Positions 60,572 through 64,000 of a stretch of DNA of 64,000 bases are shown here, one piece after another. The notes under the pieces are model-generated. The model was not told where the DNA came from and did not search any database. It worked only from the letters and a program-made list of their open reading frames with translations. How positions within the stretch are numbered: position 1 is the stretch's first letter; the number at the start of each line of letters is the position of its first letter. The DNA is from Cheiracanthium punctorium (lineage: Eukaryota > Arthropoda > Arachnida > Araneae > Cheiracanthiidae): the NCBI GenBank assembly GCA_038373885.1, contig JAWZYV010012530.1, positions 1,178,001 to 1,242,000 of the forward strand, read 5' to 3'. The position numbers and the translations under genes are program-made.

Positions 60572-61754
60572 TTCATTTGACATGGCAGGAAGATTATACC
60601 CTACGACCGAAAATGAATATTTAGCTAGAAATGTATAAAATAAGGATTACTTATGAAAAAAACTGAACTAAACGCAAAAGAAAATCTTTTTACGTTTATG
60701 ATTATGAAGGGAAAAAAGTGTTGCAGTTTTACTTACCTCTTGGACTGGAATATCTTTATAACTGTAGTTTATTTGGTGACAGAAAATTTTGGAAGTAAGT
60801 GGTAAATTTTAATGTCCAGATTTCCTTCCTAGATCTAATAAAAAATAGAAAAATAATTCAAATGAAGAGATATTGCTATCACGCAAATGTATGCTTAAAT
60901 TTTAATAAATAAATCGCTCTTCTTATATTCTTCAGAGTTTTATGGAAATGCAGGGGGCTTAAAAGGGATACCTCAAATTTGATACGACGAAATTACTAAA
61001 AAGAAAACACAAGTTCTAGAAAAATGTTTTAAAAAATTTGAAAAATTACACAGTAAATTTAACTACTTCCGTTTGAGGTTCAGTCCACAAGTCGAATTTT
61101 TTAAACGCATGTATACTGTGAACCAGTTATTATTGCCGTGTGTTATAACTGACTCAGAGACTTCATCAGGGTTTTATTCGTTTTCACACTTTCAGGTTTG
61201 ACCTTTTTCAATCGCATATGTCTCAGCTTACAGCATATTTTTGGTATTTCCAATGACCTTTTTTTATTACTTTGTAGATATATATTTTATTAACTTTCAA
61301 AATTAGAAACTTCAGGTAGTTCTCATTCATAATGAAGGAGCTAATTAAATGTAATAAGAATTGATATTTGATAATAAGAAATTATTGAAGAAAAGCCTGC
61401 TTGAAACAAGAAAAAAAAAGAGCTCCACAAGGAAAAAAAAAACATTTTAAGGTAGAATTTTACAGACTAATCCAATAAACTTACCTAAATATTGTACAAA
61501 TGCTTGAAAACAGGATTTACTTGTAGATAAGTATTATTTAGTAAAATTTGCTTCAGCTACCAAACAAAGGCTACGGAATACAAAAAAAGTAACGCTAATT
61601 CTAGATTTTTTCAGATACTTAATTCTGTCATCTGTCATATATCCATATTTTTTTTTACAAAAGATTCGTAATATTTGCAAACCGTATATAGTCGGCACTA
61701 TATAGGTCAGAGAAGTAAAAAATTAACTGTGATTGACTCTGAGGTTTATCTCAC
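60572..61754. other. AT-rich intergenic DNA, no gene seen
   Basis: No frames over 60 codons and no recognised repeats. A short inverted pair, TATATAGT-CGGC-ACTATATA, lies at 61685-61704, just before the minisatellite. Confidence 0.5.
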
Positions 61755-62165
61755 TTCACCGAAAATGGCACCCCGAGAGACGCTTGGGCTTAGTCAGCTC
61801 CACCGAAAAAGGTAAACCGAGAGACGCTCAGGCTTAGTTAGCTTCACCGAAGAATGTGAACCGAGAGACGCTCAATCTTTGTTAGCTTCACCGAAGAATG
61901 TGAACCGAGAGACGCTCGGTCTTTGTTAGCTTCACCGAAGAATGTGAACCGAGAGACGCTCGGTCTTTGTTAGCTTCACCGAAGAATGTGAACCGAGAGA
62001 CGCTCGGTCTTTGTTAGCTTCACCGAAGAATGTGAACCGAGAGACGCTCGGTCTTTGTTAGCTTCACCGAAGACTGTGAACCGAGAGACGCTCAGGCTTA
62101 GTTAGCTTCACCGAAAACGGCCATCCGAGAGACGTTTGGGCTTAGTTCGCTTTACTGAAAGTGCC
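61755..62165 (+). repeat. 44-bp minisatellite, nine units in perfect phase
   Basis: Units start at 61755, 61799, 61843, 61887, 61931, 61975, 62019, 62063 and 62107, with a tenth diverged unit at 62151; all spacings are exactly 44. Units 4-7 are identical. The core is TTCACCGAAGAATGTGAACC, then GAGAGACGCTCGG, TCTTTGTTAGC. In units 4-7, CCGAG-AGACG-CTCGG can form a small hairpin. Outer units 1-2 and 8-9 share GGCTTAGT instead of GGTCTTTGT. Because 44 is not a multiple of three and frames are closed, it is not a protein repeat. The array is GC-richer than its flanks. Confidence 0.95.
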
Positions 62166-64000
62166 AATACTACAGACTCACGGGCTTTGAACTCGAAGTG
62201 TTAAATTTTATACTGTTCTTTGGCTTCTACTTAATTTCTCACAAAAGAATGCTGCAGGCTTTAGGTTTCTAATCAACCAAACAAGATCCGTTTCTAATTT
62301 TAAAAAAAACAAGCAAGTATGCCATTTTGGGGTATTCTTTTGTAATCCACGTGCTTAAAATTTCTTGAATGGTGAGTAAGGGTCGACAAATTTTCACTCT
62401 TTATCTGGGTCTTTGCTTTGTAATGAAAAAATATTTAGAAGTTTTACACCATCTTCTTACATAAAACAATGAAGTATGTGGCACCAAAGTCGAATCAATT
62501 TCCACATCTTATGAATGGCAAATTGGTTGTTGTTTTAAATTGTTATTGTTGTCATATTGAATGATTTTCCTGCAGTTTGTGTTTTTTGAGCGTGAGTAGT
62601 AAGTGATTTGTAACTTTTACATGCTCCACTTTTACACGCTCAACCTTTACACACTTTTCTCTTTATCTAGCACTATTTTATCATGTTTTTTAACCTTACT
62701 GTTTAACTACAGCTATGTAGGAACAAAGAAAGAATATTTTAAACCAGTGTTCACAAATGCAAAAATATTTAATGAAAGACAACTCTAAAATTTCAAGTAC
62801 GTTTTAATAGACAAAAAGTGATTACAGAATCAATTCATTGAAATAATCAAATTTTATCTTACATCATCACTTAATTTTAAATGATCATGCTACAAAACTT
62901 GAAACTTGTATACGACAAAATGGTTACAACAAACATTATGTTGGAATGTTTTGAAAGTTGTGCAGCACTTAATATGTTCTTACAGTTATTGACAGAATCA
63001 AAGAAACCAGCTAGTTGCGACATGAATGCATTAGATCATAAAATTTTAATTCAGCTGTTTTAATTTTTAATTTTACTTATTAGCTGAAACTAGGGAAAAA
63101 TAATGTTTTTTTTTTCTTAGGTAAAGAAATCTGTATTTTCTGAAATTATTCTGGGAGAAGAGGATATAAATTGCAACAAATCTTTTACTGCAGATTTTGC
63201 AAGTATTTAATGATAATAAATACTTTAAAAAATATAAAAATTAAATAATTTTTATATTTGTTTTTGTGAAAGATGTTAAACATATTTTTATAAAGGATAA
63301 ATTGCTAGATCGTAGCAATACTAATAGAACTTGTACTCACTGTTTTTTTAATTATTATTATTTTCATTTCATAATTTAATTAAATAAGCAATTGATATAA
63401 CGGATATATTGGAAAACATTTCATGCATGTAACAATATAAATTATTCTATGGTAATCAAGTTCTGTACTAGTAACACACTTTTGCTCAATGATTTTAGGG
63501 AAATGATTATATATTTTTCTCATATAAAACTATTAATAGTTTTCTGTATCATTTTTATTGTGGAGCAATGAAAGAGTAATATATTATGTAAGTTTTAACG
63601 AAAAATGAAATAATCATTAATTGTTCAATCAGAAGACAAATCTATAATTATTATTCGTTTTTGTTTATTATTTATAACCTGATGCTAAAATGCTCATGTT
63701 GTTACATAAGGTAACTTGCTCTGTAAATTTTAAACAATCCAGTATTCAGTAGTATGCACTATTTTTTATGATTAAACTGCACTAAATTCTTTATTAAAAA
63801 TAAAATTATGATATTACGCAAATAATTCAAGTATTCAAAACACCTAATAGAAAAATATATTTTAAAACTCATATTTAAACAGAAAAAATATAGAAATTGC
63901 TTTTACGTCTTGAAAATCTAATTTATTTTCATTTATTTTATTTACGGATTCCAAAAAGAAAAAGAAATGTTACTTTATAATAAAAAAGTAATTCTTCTTA
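62166..64000. other. AT-rich intergenic DNA, no gene seen
   Basis: Only chance frames (62603-62788, 62881-63063) without recognised domains. 62600-62660 has a TTTACACxCT motif repeated three times. No transposon ends were seen up to the window edge. Confidence 0.45.

Noticed and set aside
1..64000. CRISPR array, operons, origins and other bacterial features
   Set aside because: No spaced direct repeats of that kind occur; composition and element types are eukaryotic. The 44-bp array has no unique spacers.
1..64000. Host protein-coding exons
   Set aside because: No frame showed a host domain with plausible splice borders. An exon shorter than about 40 codons could have been missed.

Overview
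The window looks like intergenic DNA from a large, AT-rich animal genome. It is most likely an arthropod, and the transposase types suggest an araneomorph spider; that species guess is inference from recalled protein similarity and no search was run. No host gene could be supported: there are no bacterial-style operons, no rRNA, no complete tRNA and no recognisable host exon. Almost all long open frames are chance frames in AT-rich DNA. The identifiable sequence is transposable-element debris of many ages, plus several tandem arrays and foldbacks.

Layout. 1-850 resembles an LTR (TATA-like box, AATAAA signal) with an upstream cluster of TTGGCG/CGCCAA motifs. 6.4-9.5 kb holds a half copy and an eroded copy of a foldback element, a hAT-type MITE (7039-7351) and an unclassified TIR element (7445-7845). 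11.7-14.6 kb is a composite: TA microsatellites, a GC-rich LTR-like block (12064-12547) and a broken IS630/Tc1/mariner-type transposon on the minus strand (12714-14386) carrying a 100-bp palindromic insertion. 18.4-18.9 kb has a foldback and a GC-richer segment. 22.2 and 27.2 kb carry two full-length non-autonomous piggyBac-type elements (TTAA target sites) of the same foldback family. 23.0 kb is a small tandem array, 23.7-24.2 kb an RNase H remnant of a non-LTR retrotransposon, and 29-30.4 kb an eroded pogo/jerky-type transposase, both on the minus strand.

31.5-31.96 kb is a 173-bp tandem repeat ending in a CA microsatellite. 35910-37415 is the best-preserved mobile element: a Tc1-type transposon with 28-bp perfect terminal inverted repeats, TA target sites, an intact DD34E triad and only two in-frame stops. 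41.5-42.4 kb is a hAT MITE nested in another TIR repeat. 49996-50279 is a second piggyBac-type MITE family. 56137-56809 is an internally deleted mariner. 59.6-60.6 kb is three near-identical 320-bp units, and 61.75-62.2 kb is a perfectly phased 44-bp minisatellite. Three tRNA-promoter-like remnants (SINE-like) lie at 9.9, 45.0 and 51.9 kb.

Between these lie long AT-rich stretches with no gene. Several islands of higher sequence complexity (5.3, 15.0, 17.3, 19.5, 34.3, 40.3 and 55.0 kb) contain homeodomain-like motifs and could be conserved regulatory DNA; that is a hypothesis only. The genes present do not form a pathway. The elements relate to each other through nesting, shared families and shared target preferences (TA or TTAA). 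The most notable structure is the piggyBac-type foldback family, with four copies at different stages of decay, one of which appears broken at the centre of its own hairpin.
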